Shown here: in pieces, positions 5,722 to 7,273 of the stretch
Layout: every line of letters starts with the position of its first letter
Numbering within the stretch: position 1 is the first letter of the stretch
Origin: Oscillospiraceae bacterium
GTDB lineage: Bacteria > Bacillota > Clostridia > Oscillospirales > Ruminococcaceae
Direction of reading: 5' to 3'
NCBI GenBank assembly: GCA_029068025.1
Contig: JAIEDJ010000317.1
Span: 1-7,273, forward strand
Length of the DNA stretch: 7,273 bases
Program-made: the position numbers and the translations under genes
Notes under the pieces: model-generated
The model's input: the letters and a program-made list of their open reading frames with translations, nothing else
The model's database searches: none
Told to the model about the DNA's origin: nothing

Positions 5722-7273
5722 TTATACTGTCGGATATCCCGCTGACGGTGTAGCTCCCGTCACGGCATCCGCGTTATTCGGGTCGAATTTCTTATCGCCC
5801 TTGTGGAATTGACCATTGTCGCTGTTGTTCGGATCAAACCTTCCTCCGGGTCGAAAGCCGCCGCTGCCGCTGTTGTTCGGATCAAAATCCCCTCCCGGGA
5901 AGCCGCCGTTACCGCCATTATTCGGATCAAAATCCCCTCCCGGACGGAAATCACTGTTATTATCACCGCCTGCATTGGGATCAAACCCGCCATGACCAAA
6001 ACCGCCGTGTCCGAAACCGCCCTGACCGAAGCCGCCATTGCTGTTAGCGCCTCCGCCCGAAACACCGTCGGTCGCCGTGACCTCGGAAAGCAGCGTATTG
6101 CCGGCATAAATGCTGTACTTGCTGCCCGACTTGAACTGCTCGCAGCTGAATATCAGCGACTGACAACTCTTTGGCGTAGTCGTGCTGAGAATTACGCTGC
6201 CGTCCTCGCCGCGAACCTCAATAGTGCTGTTTGCGGAAACGTTCGCGTTGACCGACAGACAGGGCTGTGACAGCGTACCGGGAGCCTGCGCCATCCCTGT
6301 CGAACCGAGTGCGATAAGCGTTCCGCCGCTTATGGCATAGGACTTCTCATAATCGATAGCGCCGTTTCCGGAATTAGTGGGACCGTAGACTGTCAGCACT
6401 CCTCCGCTCTGTGCGATCGTGCCGTTGCTGTCGATGCCGTCGCCGTCCGCGTTTACCGTGATATTTCCGCCCGTAATGCTGATATAATAATCATTTTCCG
6501 CGCTGTTGAAGCCGAAATAGCCGCCGTTATCTCCGCCGCCGGCATTCAGCCCATCATCTGAAGCAACTATATCTATAACGCCGCCGCTTATCTCAACGTT
6601 TTTGCCCTCAAGTCCCTCATAGCTCTTGGATACGCTGATCTCTCCGCCGTTTACCTCAAGCAGTTCGTCCGCGTGCACGCCGTCGTCGCAGGATGAGAGC
6701 TTCAATATACCGCCGTTTATGATAACATTGCCGTTTGAGTGAACGCTGTCGTCCGCCGCCTTGATATCTATATCTCCGTTGGTGATAACGATATCCGCGC
6801 CCGCCTTAAACCCCTTCTGACTTGACCCGTCGTCTGCCGCTGCCGAGCCGGTGCTGCCCCAGCCGAAACGATGATCACGGTCGAACATACTTCCCGCGGA
6901 AGCGGAGACAGCAGCGTCGGCAGCCGTTCCGCCGCTTACGATCTTAAACGTTCCGCCCTTGACGGAAAGCGCCGTTTCAGCCTGTATCCCGTCCGCCTCG
7001 GAAGCGATATCAAACTCGCCGCCGTTTATTGTGATATATCCGAGCGACGTATCTTCGTTGTTCGTGGATTTTATGCCGTCGCCGCCCGCGTTGACAGTGA
7101 AGCTGCCGTTATCGATAACAACGCAGTCCTTTCCGACTATGCCGTCGTCGGCAGCGTTTACGGTCAGCTTTCCGCAATTGATCGAAAGCGTATCCTTGCA
7201 CTTGATACCGTCCTTGTACAGGGCGTTTACAGTAAGACTGCCGCTGCCCGCAATGATCATATCTGATTTTGAG
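5722..7273 (-). CDS. Cthe_2159-family carbohydrate-binding beta-helix protein, N-terminus outside window
   Basis: The reading frame is open to the window edge (…SKSD before Met at 7260), and that Met falls inside a beta-helix coil, so the true start and any signal peptide lie beyond 7273. Counting from that Met, residues 1-320 are repeated coils of the type hydrophobic strand-NGG-strand-DDGI, for example KDGIK (16-20), ADDGIVGKD (37-45), GDGIKSTN (60-67), CDDGVHAD (191-198), SDDGLNAG (234-241) and GDGIDSNG (273-280). The Asp clusters suit calcium binding. Residues 330-400 resemble the family's C-terminal module. Residues ~401-497 are Gly/Asn/Asp-rich FDPNN and GFGHGG repeats. Clostridium thermocellum Cthe_2159 is a secreted polysaccharide-binding beta-helix, so an extracellular carbohydrate-binding role is inferred. 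I see no LPxTG motif, C-terminal membrane helix or dockerin. Confidence 0.85.
   Translation of the reverse strand, partial: SKSDMIIAGSGSLTVNALYKDGIKCKDTLSINCGKLTVNAADDGIVGKDCVVIDNGSFTVNAGGDGIKSTNNEDTSLGYITINGGEFDIASEADGIQAETALSVKGGTFKIVSGGTAADAAVSASAGSMFDRDHRFGWGSTGSAAADDGSSQKGFKAGADIVITNGDIDIKAADDSVHSNGNVIINGGILKLSSCDDGVHADELLEVNGGEISVSKSYEGLEGKNVEISGGVIDIVASDDGLNAGGGDNGGYFGFNSAENDYYISITGGNITVNADGDGIDSNGTIAQSGGVLTVYGPTNSGNGAIDYEKSYAISGGTLIALGSTGMAQAPGTLSQPCLSVNANVSANSTIEVRGEDGSVILSTTTPKSCQSLIFSCEQFKSGSKYSIYAGNTLLSEVTATDGVSGGGANSNGGFGQGGFGHGGFGHGGFDPNAGGDNNSDFRPGGDFDPNNGGNGGFPGGDFDPNNSGSGGFRPGGRFDPNNSDNGQFHKGDKKFDPNNADAVTGATPSAGYPTV
5770..6060 (-). repeat. In-frame coding repeats: FDPNN and GFGHGG tail
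   Basis: The DNA motif TTCGGATCAAA or close variants recurs at 5777, 5828, 5876, 5921 and 5975, with spacings of 51, 48, 45 and 54 bp, all multiples of three. It encodes FDPN(N/A) five times. Next to it (about 5986-6040) are short GFGQGG/GFGHGG repeats. The in-frame lengths indicate selection to keep the reading frame while copy number varies. Confidence 0.8.

Overview
The window looks like chromosomal DNA from a Gram-positive anaerobe of the Clostridia, most likely a Ruminococcus/Oscillospiraceae-type gut bacterium. This is inferred from strong GGAGG-type ribosome binding sites, sigma-A-like promoters, two TTG starts, a FemX-type peptidoglycan branching enzyme, and a Cthe_2159-type secreted carbohydrate-binding beta-helix protein. 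No lineage marker such as rRNA is present, so the placement is tentative.

Layout. Positions 1-177 hold no gene I can support, only a weak hairpin. A near-consensus promoter (178-206) then drives a forward two-gene unit. The first gene (239-1618) encodes a DUF2201-type protein with a degenerate metallopeptidase motif and a VWA-like domain. The second (1863-3374) encodes a MoxR-type AAA+ ATPase. MoxR plus VWA is a known pairing in which the ATPase remodels or activates targets with the VWA protein as partner. The 244-bp spacer between the genes is unusual: it holds about 2.7 copies of a degenerate ~40-bp tandem repeat, then a 103-bp inverted-repeat element that can fold as a three-way junction and ends just before the second gene's ribosome binding site. 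A strong hairpin (3381-3408) ends the unit and also serves the convergent gene beyond it.

The rest reads on the minus strand as separate genes. A seven-helix HlyIII/TrhA (PAQR) membrane protein (3417-4100) has a near-perfect promoter at 4191-4219. A FemAB/FemX-type aminoacyltransferase (4357-5532) starts at a TTG, not at the upstream ATG. Its stop codon touches a 92-bp inverted-repeat element (4266-4357). At the right edge, a Cthe_2159-family beta-helix protein with a Gly/Asn/Asp-rich repetitive tail (5722-7273) runs out of the window and lacks its N-terminus.

How they work together: only the VWA and MoxR genes form an evident functional pair. The three minus-strand genes all concern the cell envelope or surface (membrane homeostasis, wall cross-bridge, extracellular carbohydrate binding), but nothing shows that they form one operon: promoters lie before the first two, and hairpin structures follow the FemX and beta-helix genes. 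No RNA genes, CRISPR arrays, transposase genes or tRNAs were recognised.
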